Below are positions 18,268-28,145 of a DNA stretch of 64,000 nt, in pieces. The stretch spans positions 1 through 64,000 of the forward strand of contig NBMC01000002.1 in assembly GCA_002084805.1 (NCBI GenBank), written 5' to 3'. A program made the translations under genes and the position numbers. Under the pieces are notes generated by a model that was not told the DNA's origin, made no database searches, and saw only the letters and a list, made by a program, of their open reading frames with translations. How positions within the stretch are numbered: position 1 is the stretch's first letter; each line of letters starts with the position of its first letter. This stretch comes from Spirochaetaceae bacterium 4572_59. GTDB taxonomy: Bacteria; Spirochaetota; Spirochaetia; DSM-2461.

Positions 18268-18978
18268 TTGAAAATTTTCAACCGGGAACTCAAAATTCCA
18301 CTTCAGGCAGAATTACCTCTGCTGTTTATGATTTTGTATCTGCCGGCATATTTAGGGCAGGGAAAAGGATTACCATTCGCTTATTTTGACCTTCCCGCTG
18401 TTCATTTTCAAATAATCATAATATCTATTCTCTACTCTCTTCTGATACTCTACTTAACCGACAATATTCCCCTGAATGAAGACAGTCCTCCTCCGGGTCC
18501 GGGCTTAGACAAAAGCTACGCTCTGCCCTCTTTCAGAGAATTTGCCCTAACCCTGAGTGCTTTGACAATAATCTATCTCAGCATAAACGTAGCTGTTCCT
18601 GTCATATCTAAACTGAATGGAAATGAACTTTCCGGAAATCCCATAGTGCTGACCAAAAAGATAATGCTCCTTCCCTGCTTAATTAGCTGCCTATTCAGCG
18701 CCATGCAGGAAGAGCTGTTTTTCAGGGGCTACGGCTTTTACAGATTGAAAGAGTCAGGCTTTGCCCCGCAGACAGCCATGATTCTCATAAGCCTGTTCTT
18801 TGCGGCCGGTCATTTTTACGAAGGGTTTCATGCTTTCGTTTATGCTCTGCTGGCCGGACTCTTTCTGACCTGGAGAATTCAGAAAGGTGCATCACTGTTT
18901 TCCCTGATTCCAGCCCATGCCCTTTTAAATTTTACAATAATACTGTTAAACTTTCTTAGTGAGGGGAAAGAACTATGA
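18268..18978 (+). CDS. CPBP-family intramembrane metalloprotease
   Basis: AMQEELFFRGYGFYRLK (EExxxR) and FFAAGHFYEGFHAFVYALLAGLFL. Confidence 0.8.
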   Translation: MKIFNRELKIPLQAELPLLFMILYLPAYLGQGKGLPFAYFDLPAVHFQIIIISILYSLLILYLTDNIPLNEDSPPPGPGLDKSYALPSFREFALTLSALTIIYLSINVAVPVISKLNGNELSGNPIVLTKKIMLLPCLISCLFSAMQEELFFRGYGFYRLKESGFAPQTAMILISLFFAAGHFYEGFHAFVYALLAGLFLTWRIQKGASLFSLIPAHALLNFTIILLNFLSEGKEL

Positions 18979-19505
18979 ACCGTTCCAAATTTCTGATCTT
19001 GATACTTTTATTACTGTTTACAGGGCTTTGGTCTGAAGCAGATACAAGCAGATTGAAATCTCTGGGCTTTTCTGTCCCTGAGATAAGGACTGAAGCCCTA
19101 CCCTTTCATGTCATCAAGAATCAGCAGATAGAGAAAACCCTTATACCCGAACCGGGTAATGTGATTCTGATTAATTTCTGGGCAAGCTGGTGTCCTCCCT
19201 GCGGGGGGGAAATGCCCTCCCTCCAGCGTCTGTATGAAAAACTTAAGGATTCCGGATTCCAATTGGCAACCGTGAATATGAACGAAGAGATCCCAACTGT
19301 GCAGGATTATCTACGGTCGGAATCTCTGGATATCCCCGTCTATTACTTTCCAGATAAGGGTGTACTGAAAGTTTATACACTGAGGGGGATTCCCGCCTCC
19401 TATCTGATTGATAAAAAAGGAAGAGTCGCCGCAGCTTATACGGGAAGCTTCCAATGGGATAACCCTGAACTTGTCAGGACAATCGAAGAACTTCTGAATG
19501 AGTAG
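18975..19505 (+). CDS. TlpA/ResA-like thioredoxin-fold protein
   Basis: ILINFWASWCPPCGGEMPSLQRLYE; signal peptide; LRGIPASYLIDKKGRV. Confidence 0.85.
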   Translation: MNRSKFLILILLLLFTGLWSEADTSRLKSLGFSVPEIRTEALPFHVIKNQQIEKTLIPEPGNVILINFWASWCPPCGGEMPSLQRLYEKLKDSGFQLATVNMNEEIPTVQDYLRSESLDIPVYYFPDKGVLKVYTLRGIPASYLIDKKGRVAAAYTGSFQWDNPELVRTIEELLNE

Positions 19506-20643
19506 CAACAATAAAATGAGAATATTTACTCCCCATGCAACAGGAACTTTTATTGAACGGCCCAACCGCTTCATCGTCCATGTACAACTTCCCGGGGAAA
19601 TTGCCAGGGCCCACTGTCCTAATCCCGGTCGACTCATAGAATTGATGAACCCCGGCAGGGTGATGATTCTTGAAAAAGCAAAAGATCCCGACAGAAAGAC
19701 TGCCTGGACACTGGTCGCTGCAAACTATAAGGGTGAAACAGTACTCCTGTACTCCGCCCGGGCCAATGCTGTGGCAGGAGAATTAATTATCCCACGACTC
19801 TTTCCGGATGCCGAAAATATCAAGGCCGAGTACAAATGGAAGAGTTCCCGCTTTGACTGGCATTTTTTTGTGGGAGACAGAGAGATATTTCTGGAAGTAA
19901 AAGCCTGTACTCTTATAGAAGAGGAGACGGCCATGTTTCCCGATGCCCCTTCTATAAGAGCGTCCCGACATCTGAAAGAGCTGGCGGAGATAACAGAGGC
20001 TCCGGATAACAGAGAGGGTCACGCGCTGTTTGTCATTATGAATCCCGGAACCCGGCGTTTTATCCCTAACCTGCATACGGACCCCGATTTTGCCGTATGT
20101 GTCGCAGATGTGGCGGATAAGGTGACCCTGCACGGCGTAAGCTGCAGTTGTGATCCTTTGGGCGAGCTGTCTCTTGTATCAACGGATATACCGATTTTAA
20201 CGGATCTTCACAAAGCGGCCGTAGCGGGCAGTGGTATATATATGCTTCTCATCACAATTAAAAATAAGGACATCCCCATAGGCAGTCTGGGAGAGATCCA
20301 TTTTAAAAAAGGATATTATATATATGCCGGCTCGGCAGCAAAGAATCTAAAATCCCGGGTAGCCAGGCATCTCAGGAAGAGGAAGAAGTTCCACTGGCAT
20401 GTGGACTATCTCCTTGCGGAGTCTGAAAAGGTTCAGGCTTTCCCTGTCTACACAGAAAAAGATCTGGAATGCTCTATGGCCTCAGATCTATCAGATATTG
20501 CAGATGGAAGGATTGAAAAGTTCGGATGCAGCGATTGCAGCTGCCCCTCTCATCTCTTCTACTTCAGAGAAAACCCTCTTCATAACAGAGAGTTTCTTGA
20601 TCTCCTGTTTCACTACAGACACAGTCTGGCGTTTTCTGATTAA
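19498..20643 (+). CDS. sfsA: SfsA nuclease-like protein fused to C-terminal DUF123 (GIY-YIG-like) domain
   Basis: SfsA: RFIVHVQLPGEIARAHCPNPGRLIELMNPG...FLEVKACTL...FPDAPSIRASRHLKEL; DUF123: SGIYMLLITIKN...GYYIYAGSAAKNLKSRVARHLRKRKKFHWHVDYLL. Confidence 0.85.
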   Translation: MSSNNKMRIFTPHATGTFIERPNRFIVHVQLPGEIARAHCPNPGRLIELMNPGRVMILEKAKDPDRKTAWTLVAANYKGETVLLYSARANAVAGELIIPRLFPDAENIKAEYKWKSSRFDWHFFVGDREIFLEVKACTLIEEETAMFPDAPSIRASRHLKELAEITEAPDNREGHALFVIMNPGTRRFIPNLHTDPDFAVCVADVADKVTLHGVSCSCDPLGELSLVSTDIPILTDLHKAAVAGSGIYMLLITIKNKDIPIGSLGEIHFKKGYYIYAGSAAKNLKSRVARHLRKRKKFHWHVDYLLAESEKVQAFPVYTEKDLECSMASDLSDIADGRIEKFGCSDCSCPSHLFYFRENPLHNREFLDLLFHYRHSLAFSD

Positions 20644-20660
20644 TTTGCGTCCAAGGGATT

Positions 20661-21434
20661 TTAGTTCAGCTTTACAGCCAGCCGGCCTGTATAATCGCTC
20701 CTCTGCATCAGAGGGCCTCTTGTGTCAACAGAAAAATACTCATCTACCGCCTGGCGGGATCCACTGAAGTGACCATAATCATCGATGATCAGAACCCCTT
20801 TCTGTACCAGAAGAGGATACAGGATTTCAAGTTCCACTCTGGTAGACTCATACCAGTCCGTATCAAGTCGTAGCAGCGCAATGGATTCAGGTTTTTGTAT
20901 TTTAAGAGTTTCACAGACATCTCCTTCAATAAGCTTGAAATTATTTTCAGGATAAGATGTGGTCAGTAGGTTTTTCAGGACATTTTCCGGACTGACAGCC
21001 CACCAGCCTTTATGCCAGCGTTCGGAAACGGCCTGTCCGGAAGAAGCGATAGTATCCTCGGGACCCGGTTCGGTCATTCCGCTGAAAGTATCGTAGAGCC
21101 AGAGGACTCTGTCCCGGCAGCCTGCCTGAAGCAGGGTCAGAGCCATAAGGATACAGGTCCCGCCTTTCCAAACGCCACATTCTACAAAATCCCCCGGAAG
21201 ATCATGCTTTAGAATATGATGTATACCCTGATAAACCGCATAGCCCCGCTCCATGGATATCATAGTATAGGGTGAGGCCTGCTTCCAGAGCTCAGTAAAA
21301 TCGGATTCCAGATCGATCCGGTAAGTGGAAGGGTGGTCGACCCCCCAACCCTTATCCGTTAAATAGCCTGCCAAATCCTTCTCACCGAGATCATTCTCTT
21401 TCAGAAAAGCTGCAATATGATCGATCTGTTCCAT
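20661..21434 (-). CDS. TylF/MycF-like macrocin O-methyltransferase family protein
   Basis: GDFVECGVWKGGTCILMALTLLQ, LWLYDTFSGMTEP, LLRLDTDWYESTRVELEILYPLL, VLIIDDYGHFSGSRQAVDEYF. Confidence 0.8.
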   Translation of the reverse strand: MEQIDHIAAFLKENDLGEKDLAGYLTDKGWGVDHPSTYRIDLESDFTELWKQASPYTMISMERGYAVYQGIHHILKHDLPGDFVECGVWKGGTCILMALTLLQAGCRDRVLWLYDTFSGMTEPGPEDTIASSGQAVSERWHKGWWAVSPENVLKNLLTTSYPENNFKLIEGDVCETLKIQKPESIALLRLDTDWYESTRVELEILYPLLVQKGVLIIDDYGHFSGSRQAVDEYFSVDTRGPLMQRSDYTGRLAVKLN

Positions 21435-21445
21435 CTGTTGTACTC

Positions 21446-23107
21446 CTAACCCAGGGCCTCTGCTTTCTGACGTCGTTCCATAATTTTCAGAGAGAATAAC
21501 TTTTGAGCAATCCGTTTTTCCACAATACCCACAGTATGGTTATTCTTGTCCGTAACAGGAATATAATCAATATTATGCTTCTTCATCAACTGATAAACAT
21601 CTTCTGCCGCCATGTCTTCACTACAGCTACAGGGGACAGTGACCGAAATATCGTGAGCCAACAGAAGGCCGGATAACTCGGATGCCATAAAGGTATCCTT
21701 CAGATTATCAATGGTAATGACTCCGATGAGTGAGTCTTCCCGGGTTACAACAGGATAGATCAGATTGTCATATTTGCTAAAATGGGCCAGCACATCCGTA
21801 ATAGACTGATTCTCACGTATGGAAGGAACAGGATGCATCATATCGGAAGCTCTACTTTGCCGGAGTAGATCCTCTTCGGTAATATTCAGGCCTACTTCTC
21901 CGGCTTTCTGGACAGCATATTTAACCGCGGGTGGTCCCAGAATTTGCACAACAAAGGTAGAGGTGGTTACGACCATAACAATGATATTTCCCATGGGGCC
22001 CTGAAATGTCTCTCCTGCTACGATGGAAAGACCCACGGCGACACCCGCCTGACTGAGAAGGCAAAAGGGAAGATATTTTCGAACGCTTTCAGGAGCATGG
22101 GAGATCCTGGCCCCCAGAGTAGCACCCAGAAACTTACCGCTTGTACGACCGATCAAAAACAGCAGAGCCAGTACGGCCACCAGACCTGTCACATTCCATA
22201 TATTCAGTTTTGCACCAACCAGAACAAAAAAGAGAACATAGATGGGGGGAGCAAACTTTTCTACCAGCTTAAAAAGAACCTTACTCCGTTTAGGAGAAAA
22301 ATTGGACATAAAGAAACCCATAGACATGGCACAGAGGATCATATCCAGTTCAAGCATCTGAGTCAGACCGATAATAAGCAGAAGAGCCCCTATGGAAAAT
22401 ACCAGGATTTTATCTTCATCGATATAGCCGCGGATTAGCTTTGAAAGTCCCCAGCCCATAAAAGATCCAAGAAGAATAGCAACTCCCACTTCATAGACCA
22501 GGCTGAGAAGACTCATGCCTAGACTTATATCCGCGTTTCCTGTCAAAACACCTGCGATGCTGGTGGCTACCGCAAAAAGCAGAAGTGCCACACCATCATC
22601 CATGGCAACCAGTCCCAGAACAGTTGAGGTTAAGGGTCCCCTGGTTTTATTCTCCCAGAGGACATCTGTGGTTGCTGCCGGAGCAGTGGCTGATGAAACA
22701 GCCCCCAGAAGCAGTCCGAGAGATATGGCCAGGTTGAGATCTTTAAAGAAGAACCAGGCGGCAATAGATATAATAATTGACACAACCAGAAAGGCCATAA
22801 AGGCTTCCAGAAACAGGATCCAGGCAAACTGTTTTCCATATTTCTTCAAAACCTTAATTTTTAACTCTCCCCCAATCAGAAAACCGATAACGGCCAGGGC
22901 AAAAGAACTGAAATATTTCAATTCTCCCACAATATTCACGTCAATCAGACGCAGGCCGGACTGTCCGATAAGGATACCTATGGCAATATACCCGACAACC
23001 TGTGGAATTTTCAGAAACTGAAATAACCGTCCTCCCAGAGTACCCAGAGAAAGAACAAGCCCCAGTAGAAGAATAATATTAAAATGTCCCGTTAGGATAT
23101 CAGTCAT
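21446..23107 (-). CDS. CPA2-type cation:proton antiporter with C-terminal CBS domains
   Basis: LGGRLFQFLKIPQVVGYIAIGILIGQSGL, many TM; C-terminal tandem CBS (MHPVPSIRENQSITDVLAHF; YQLMKKHNIDYIPVTDKNNHTVGIVEK). Confidence 0.82.
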   Translation of the reverse strand: MTDILTGHFNIILLLGLVLSLGTLGGRLFQFLKIPQVVGYIAIGILIGQSGLRLIDVNIVGELKYFSSFALAVIGFLIGGELKIKVLKKYGKQFAWILFLEAFMAFLVVSIIISIAAWFFFKDLNLAISLGLLLGAVSSATAPAATTDVLWENKTRGPLTSTVLGLVAMDDGVALLLFAVATSIAGVLTGNADISLGMSLLSLVYEVGVAILLGSFMGWGLSKLIRGYIDEDKILVFSIGALLLIIGLTQMLELDMILCAMSMGFFMSNFSPKRSKVLFKLVEKFAPPIYVLFFVLVGAKLNIWNVTGLVAVLALLFLIGRTSGKFLGATLGARISHAPESVRKYLPFCLLSQAGVAVGLSIVAGETFQGPMGNIIVMVVTTSTFVVQILGPPAVKYAVQKAGEVGLNITEEDLLRQSRASDMMHPVPSIRENQSITDVLAHFSKYDNLIYPVVTREDSLIGVITIDNLKDTFMASELSGLLLAHDISVTVPCSCSEDMAAEDVYQLMKKHNIDYIPVTDKNNHTVGIVEKRIAQKLFSLKIMERRQKAEALG

Positions 23108-23561
23108 CTGATGCACTCCCTGTAAGGAGATTATAAATTTCCTCACTGTCTGAGGCATGAATAAGTTTTTCTCTATCCCCGGCATCTTTCATTCTTCCAA
23201 TTACCTGGGATAATAGACGGATATGTTCCTTATGCTGATTTTCACCCACCATAATCATAACAATTATCTTTATATCTTCATTATCGATGCTATCATAATC
23301 AACAACACCCTTCTCTTTGATTCCGATGGCAATAAGAGGTTTTTCAACACCTTTAAAGCGAACATGAGGAATTCCGATACCCATACCGACTCCGGTACTC
23401 ATCAGCTGTTCCCTGTAAAAAATCTCTTTTTTAAGATTCTCCAGATCCTCTATAAATCCTTTTTGATGAATACATTCCATCATTTCAATAAGGACTTCTG
23501 TTTTCTTATTCTCATTTAATCGAAAACAACACTCTTTCTTAACTACTTCTGATAAATTCAT
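23100..23561 (-). CDS. PTS EIIA (PtsN/fructose type) domain protein
   Basis: REQLMSTGVGMGIGIPHVRF carries the phosphoacceptor-type GIGIPH motif. Confidence 0.85.
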   Translation of the reverse strand: MNLSEVVKKECCFRLNENKKTEVLIEMMECIHQKGFIEDLENLKKEIFYREQLMSTGVGMGIGIPHVRFKGVEKPLIAIGIKEKGVVDYDSIDNEDIKIIVMIMVGENQHKEHIRLLSQVIGRMKDAGDREKLIHASDSEEIYNLLTGSASDD

Positions 23562-23669
23562 GAAAAACCTCTTAATGCCTTTTTTAATAGCCGTTAACCG
23601 ATTATGTCCACTACTGTCCGTTATTATCCATAGCAAACAGAGGGTTTATCTTTCTTTTTTACAAAAAGA

Positions 23670-23697
23670 AGCCCTGTCGTAAAAACCGGACAGGGCG
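23670..23697 (-). terminator. Terminator downstream of the SPOR-domain gene
   Basis: GCCCTGTC...GACAGGGC stem followed on the minus strand by TTCTTTTT. Confidence 0.8.
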
Positions 23698-23718
23698 AAT
23701 TATGAAATTATATAAAAA

Positions 23719-24840
23719 TCAGGGTTTATAGAGAAATAGATCTCCATAACCGGCAGACTTAAAACGATATGTGAGAACTCCTGTTTCATCGGAAGTTAAA
23801 GGCCCGATCAAAAGCTTGAATATGATTCCCCTGGAACTTTCATCTGTCCAGACAATCATAGGATAACGGGTTGCAATGCTTTCCATCTCAGCATAAACCA
23901 TTGCGGCTGTTGAGTAGGCTCCCAGCTGTATATAGGAGGAACCATTTTTCAACTCTGCCGCAATCTTATCTTCCAGAAGCTCACGATCAATATAAACCGG
24001 TATAATCTCCTCTTCTCCACGGACTTCTGCAACAGAAGGAGCTTCGGGAGGTCTGAAATCCGAAGGTGTCAAAAAATAGATGATATTATCTTCTGGGGTT
24101 TCCGTGGGAATAAGAGCCGATTCCGGAAATGTTTCACCAGGGAGAACTGCCACGCGAATGTCTGCATCCTCTGACGGAACTACTTCTTCTGAAACAGCTG
24201 AATCAGCACTCTCTTCTGACAGTATCAGAAGAGTATCAGGCTCCAGAGGTCCCGGAACTGGAACAGGACCATCCATAAAAGAAACGGCTTCGGGAGGAAT
24301 ATCTGCTTCAATAACATCTCCCTCGGGAGTATCTTCTACTGCAGCGACTTCAGCATCAGGAGCAGCAAAAGCGCCAGCCTCCTCTTCAGGAAGAGTCACG
24401 GCAGGATTGATATCGGGATCATTACTCTCAAAACGATTATCATAGACAGAAGGAGCGCTATCTGTAACAACCCGGACCTGAACAGGAAGAACCTGATCAG
24501 AAGGCATTCCCAGGAGTTCTCCGGCATTAGCGCTGACAAGAAGAAACACTCCCGGCCGGGGTGCTCTCTTTACTATGGTGATTTCAATGGTCCGTCCGTT
24601 TTGAGGATTTGTCACTTCCACCAGAGTATTCCGTGTAAAAGAGTTTGATGCTCCCGCCAGGGGTGTATCTTCGATAAAGTTCACAAACTCTGACGCATCA
24701 ACCGAGGCATTTCCGGACCATACAGGTTCTGAAAATATGGGCTTTAAGATCACCAGAAACAGGATAACAAACAGGAGTTTCATAAAAAGGACTCTGTGTC
24801 TTTCCGCGTAATGTATCATATATGATTTAAAATCAGTCAT
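23719..24840 (-). CDS. SPOR-domain protein with RlpA-like N-terminal region
   Basis: N-terminal TM; RNTLVEVTNPQNGRTIEITIVKRAPRPG...LLVSANAGELLGM; acidic linker; C-terminal SYIQLGAYSTAAMVYAEMESIATRYP..LLIGPLTSDE. Confidence 0.68.
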   Translation of the reverse strand: MTDFKSYMIHYAERHRVLFMKLLFVILFLVILKPIFSEPVWSGNASVDASEFVNFIEDTPLAGASNSFTRNTLVEVTNPQNGRTIEITIVKRAPRPGVFLLVSANAGELLGMPSDQVLPVQVRVVTDSAPSVYDNRFESNDPDINPAVTLPEEEAGAFAAPDAEVAAVEDTPEGDVIEADIPPEAVSFMDGPVPVPGPLEPDTLLILSEESADSAVSEEVVPSEDADIRVAVLPGETFPESALIPTETPEDNIIYFLTPSDFRPPEAPSVAEVRGEEEIIPVYIDRELLEDKIAAELKNGSSYIQLGAYSTAAMVYAEMESIATRYPMIVWTDESSRGIIFKLLIGPLTSDETGVLTYRFKSAGYGDLFLYKP

Positions 24841-24856
24841 AGGTTCTGCTCCTGAA

Positions 24857-25318
24857 TTAGTTCCAATCTTCCTGAATGAGCTGTTCACACAATCTGCTTC
24901 CCATTTGGCTATACATCTTATGCAGATCAGCTTCACTACCGAACTCACTCTGATTCACAAACAGAGGAGGGCTGTGACGGCCAGTTTCACAATCAATAAG
25001 AATCCCGGAAAGTCTGTTCACATGCATAGCCCAACTGATAACAATATCCGCACCAGTCTGCTTTCCCAATGCTCTCAGAGTCTCTACAGAATCCTCGCTT
25101 GACTGGCTGAAAATGATATATCCCTGATCAAAAAGGTACTCCATGATTGCAGAATCCACATCATCCGTATAGTCTATGGATTCAGTTTCCGTTATCAAAA
25201 CAGGTTCCGCATTGACTATCACAGTCTGAGCCACAATATCCGTCGTAAGGACAGCTCCGGCCAGTATTCCAATCAGAAAGATATCTCTGCATAAATACTT
25301 TCTCATATTATCTCCCAT
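24857..25318 (-). CDS. Secreted hypothetical protein
   Basis: Signal-like N-terminus; ends shortly before the SPOR-domain gene start (same strand, 16 bp gap). Confidence 0.5.
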   Translation of the reverse strand: MGDNMRKYLCRDIFLIGILAGAVLTTDIVAQTVIVNAEPVLITETESIDYTDDVDSAIMEYLFDQGYIIFSQSSEDSVETLRALGKQTGADIVISWAMHVNRLSGILIDCETGRHSPPLFVNQSEFGSEADLHKMYSQMGSRLCEQLIQEDWN

Positions 25319-25483
25319 TTTTCATTTTCCATTTATCCATGATTTCGGGTCGCCCCGGGTACAGGGGGTTTTTCTTATTATCGACGAATTTTTAAGAATG
25401 AAAAGAGTTTTATACAAGATTATTCCACTGAGTAAATTTACAGATCATCTATTAACTATTAGGTCGGGCTGTGTTATTCTGAC

Positions 25484-26959
25484 TTGGTGAGCACTAAAAA
25501 AGGAAACCGCATATTTATTATAGGTGCCGGATTTGCCGGAACTAATATTGCCGAAGAAATAAACAAAAAAAAACATACCGGAGAAGTCATTGCATTCCTG
25601 GATGATAATCCGGAAAAAATCGGCACAGAAATCAATGGGATTCCCGTTCTAGGACCCATCAATGCCTTTACTAGAATATTAACAACGATTCCGGCTGATG
25701 AGGCCATCATTGCCATCCCCACAGCCAAGAGAGAAGAACTGGCTAGCATTTACAATACTCTCAGCAGAGCGGAATTTAACAGAATAAGGATTTTGCCTAA
25801 TATATCCCAGATTGTGAACAGCCATGCCCATCTGGTACAGGCCAGGGATATCAACCCCGAAGACCTTCTGGGAAGAACCCCCGTGGCCATAGATCTGATG
25901 GAGAGCCTCTCCTATTTAAGAGGAAAAAGAGTTCTTATAACCGGTGCCGGCGGCAGCATTGGCAGCGAATTGGCAAGACAGCTTTTGTCCGGCGGAGCAG
26001 AAAGACTCTATCTGATGGGACACGGTGAAAACAGTATTTACCGGATAGATAAGGAACTACGCAGACTTCAGGAGGGCGGTGTCGGTGAAAAAGCTACCGT
26101 CGTCCCGGTTATAGGAGACCTGCAGGACAAAAACTTTATGGAGTTTATCCTGAAGCGACTTAAAGCGGATGTTATTTTTCACTGTGCCGCCCACAAGCAT
26201 GTTCCCCTTATGGAGTTCAATCCTATAGAGGCTGTAAAAAATAATGTATTAGGAACTTTGAATCTAATCAGAGCCGCTGAAACGGCAGGAGTACCCCGTC
26301 TTGTTCTGATTTCCACAGATAAGGCGGTTAACCCCTCCTGCGTATACGGAGTCACAAAACGACTGGCTGAAATGCTGGTTCTGGAAGAACGAAAGAAAGG
26401 CATGGATTTTATGGTTGTCCGCTTTGGAAATGTTCTGGGATCCAGAGGTAGTATCGTTCCTCTGTTTAAAGAACAGATTCTTGCGGGAGGACCCGTAACG
26501 GTAACCCACCCGGATACGACACGCTTTTTTATGACCATTCCCGAAGCCTCTTCCCTTGTCCTGAAAGCCGGAGGTGTCGGACATAGTGGTGGTCTCTACA
26601 TCCTGGATATGGGAGAACCCATAAAGATTCTGGACTTGGCAAAACAGATGATCCATTTTTACGGATATAAGGAAAAAGATATTCCTATTCAATATATAGG
26701 AATGCGGCCGGGAGAAAAAGTGATAGAGAAACTCTGGACAAATGTAGAAGATCCTGTACAGACCGATTATACAAGGATTTTCAAGGTAGAATCTGAATCC
26801 ACGACTCTGCCGGTCTCGGAAATCGTCCACAAGATCCAACCAATCTGTTATATGGACCCGAAAAACCCGGAACCCTACCGGAACCGTCATATGCTTCGTG
26901 ACATACTACAGAAATATTTTCCTACTATGCAGGTACCCGAGAATGAACCAGAATACTGA
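25484..26959 (+). CDS. Soluble CapD-like nucleotide-sugar 4,6-dehydratase/epimerase
   Basis: RVLITGAGGSIGSELARQLL, FHCAAHKHVPLMEFNPIEAVKNNVLGTLN, VLISTDKAVNP..VYGVTKRLAEML; N-terminal Rossmann-like domain without obvious TM segments. Confidence 0.85.
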   Translation: MVSTKKGNRIFIIGAGFAGTNIAEEINKKKHTGEVIAFLDDNPEKIGTEINGIPVLGPINAFTRILTTIPADEAIIAIPTAKREELASIYNTLSRAEFNRIRILPNISQIVNSHAHLVQARDINPEDLLGRTPVAIDLMESLSYLRGKRVLITGAGGSIGSELARQLLSGGAERLYLMGHGENSIYRIDKELRRLQEGGVGEKATVVPVIGDLQDKNFMEFILKRLKADVIFHCAAHKHVPLMEFNPIEAVKNNVLGTLNLIRAAETAGVPRLVLISTDKAVNPSCVYGVTKRLAEMLVLEERKKGMDFMVVRFGNVLGSRGSIVPLFKEQILAGGPVTVTHPDTTRFFMTIPEASSLVLKAGGVGHSGGLYILDMGEPIKILDLAKQMIHFYGYKEKDIPIQYIGMRPGEKVIEKLWTNVEDPVQTDYTRIFKVESESTTLPVSEIVHKIQPICYMDPKNPEPYRNRHMLRDILQKYFPTMQVPENEPEY

Positions 26960-28145
26960 TTTTATCCCTTTTGCCCTTCCCTCTATCGAAAAAGAAGAGG
27001 AAGAGGCCGTTCTCCGTGTTCTCAGGAGCGGATGGCTCACAACCGGAAAAGAAACCCTTGCGTTTGAGAAAGAGTTTGCTTCCTACACGGGAGCCAGCCA
27101 TGCCCTGGCGGTAAATTCTGCAACGGCCGGACTGCACCTGACAATGGAGGCCATGGGAATCGGTCCGGGGGATGTGGTAATCGTTCCGACCTATACCTTT
27201 ACAGCTACTGCCGAGGTTATCCGCTATTGCGGAGCCGACCCCTGGTTTGTGGATATGGGGGAAACAAGCTGGAACATGGATCCTCAAAAAGTATCAGATA
27301 CCATTGCTTCTCTAAAAAAGAAGGGAAGATCCCTCAAGGGAATAATGCCTGTTCATATAGGCGGTGATCCCGAATTTTTAAAAGACCTTCATTCACTGGC
27401 TGTCCAGAATGAACTTTTTCTGGTAGAAGATGCCGCCCACTGCTTTCCCGTAGAGACAGAACAGGGATATGTGGGAACCTATACGGATGCAGGAGTCTAC
27501 TCTTTCTATGCCAACAAAACCATAACGACCGGAGAGGGCGGAATGATTGCTGTCAAAAACCCGGAACTGGCCAGACGGATGGAAATAATGCGTCTTCACG
27601 GTATTGACCGTCCCGCCTGGGACCGTTACACAAGCCAAAAGGCATCCTGGGAGTACGATATCGTAGCGCCCGGGTTTAAATATAATATGACAGATATTTC
27701 CGCCGCTATCGGGCGGGTTCAGCTGTCAAAAGCTAAAGATTTGATGCATAAGAGACAGCGTCTGGTCGCATCCTACCTGGAAGCCCTTTCAGACCTTGAT
27801 TTTCTGGAGCTACCTCTCTGGAAAAATGAGCATGCCTGGCATCTTTTTCTGATAAAAATCAAAACAGAAAAACTCTCTATTGGCCGAAACCGCTTTATCG
27901 AAGAACTGCAGGAAGCAGGAATCGGAACATCTGTCCACTACAAACCGCTTCATATGATGAGTTATTATAAAGAACGATATAATCTGTCAAACGGAAATTT
28001 TCCACTTGCAGAAAATGCCTTTCAGCGGGTGATAAGTCTGCCTCTTTTCCCGGACATGAGCGAAGAACAGCTACAGCGTGTATGCCATACAATAAAATCT
28101 ATCGGTGCAGTTCACCGCATAAGGGAGACCGCCGGCTGTGGATGA
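26943..28145 (+). CDS. DegT/DnrJ/EryC1/StrS-family PLP aminotransferase
   Basis: RSGWLTTGKETLAFEKEFASYTGASHALAVNSATAGLHL, LVEDAAHCFP, YSFYANKTITTGEGGMI. Confidence 0.9.
   Translation: MNQNTDFIPFALPSIEKEEEEAVLRVLRSGWLTTGKETLAFEKEFASYTGASHALAVNSATAGLHLTMEAMGIGPGDVVIVPTYTFTATAEVIRYCGADPWFVDMGETSWNMDPQKVSDTIASLKKKGRSLKGIMPVHIGGDPEFLKDLHSLAVQNELFLVEDAAHCFPVETEQGYVGTYTDAGVYSFYANKTITTGEGGMIAVKNPELARRMEIMRLHGIDRPAWDRYTSQKASWEYDIVAPGFKYNMTDISAAIGRVQLSKAKDLMHKRQRLVASYLEALSDLDFLELPLWKNEHAWHLFLIKIKTEKLSIGRNRFIEELQEAGIGTSVHYKPLHMMSYYKERYNLSNGNFPLAENAFQRVISLPLFPDMSEEQLQRVCHTIKSIGAVHRIRETAGCG

Noticed and set aside
22515-23021. 168-aa plus-strand ORF antisense to the antiporter
   Set aside because: Complement of hydrophobic TM codons gives a spurious open frame.
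26264-26890. 208-aa minus-strand ORF within the capD-like gene
   Set aside because: Fully antisense to a well-supported CDS; no plausible motifs.
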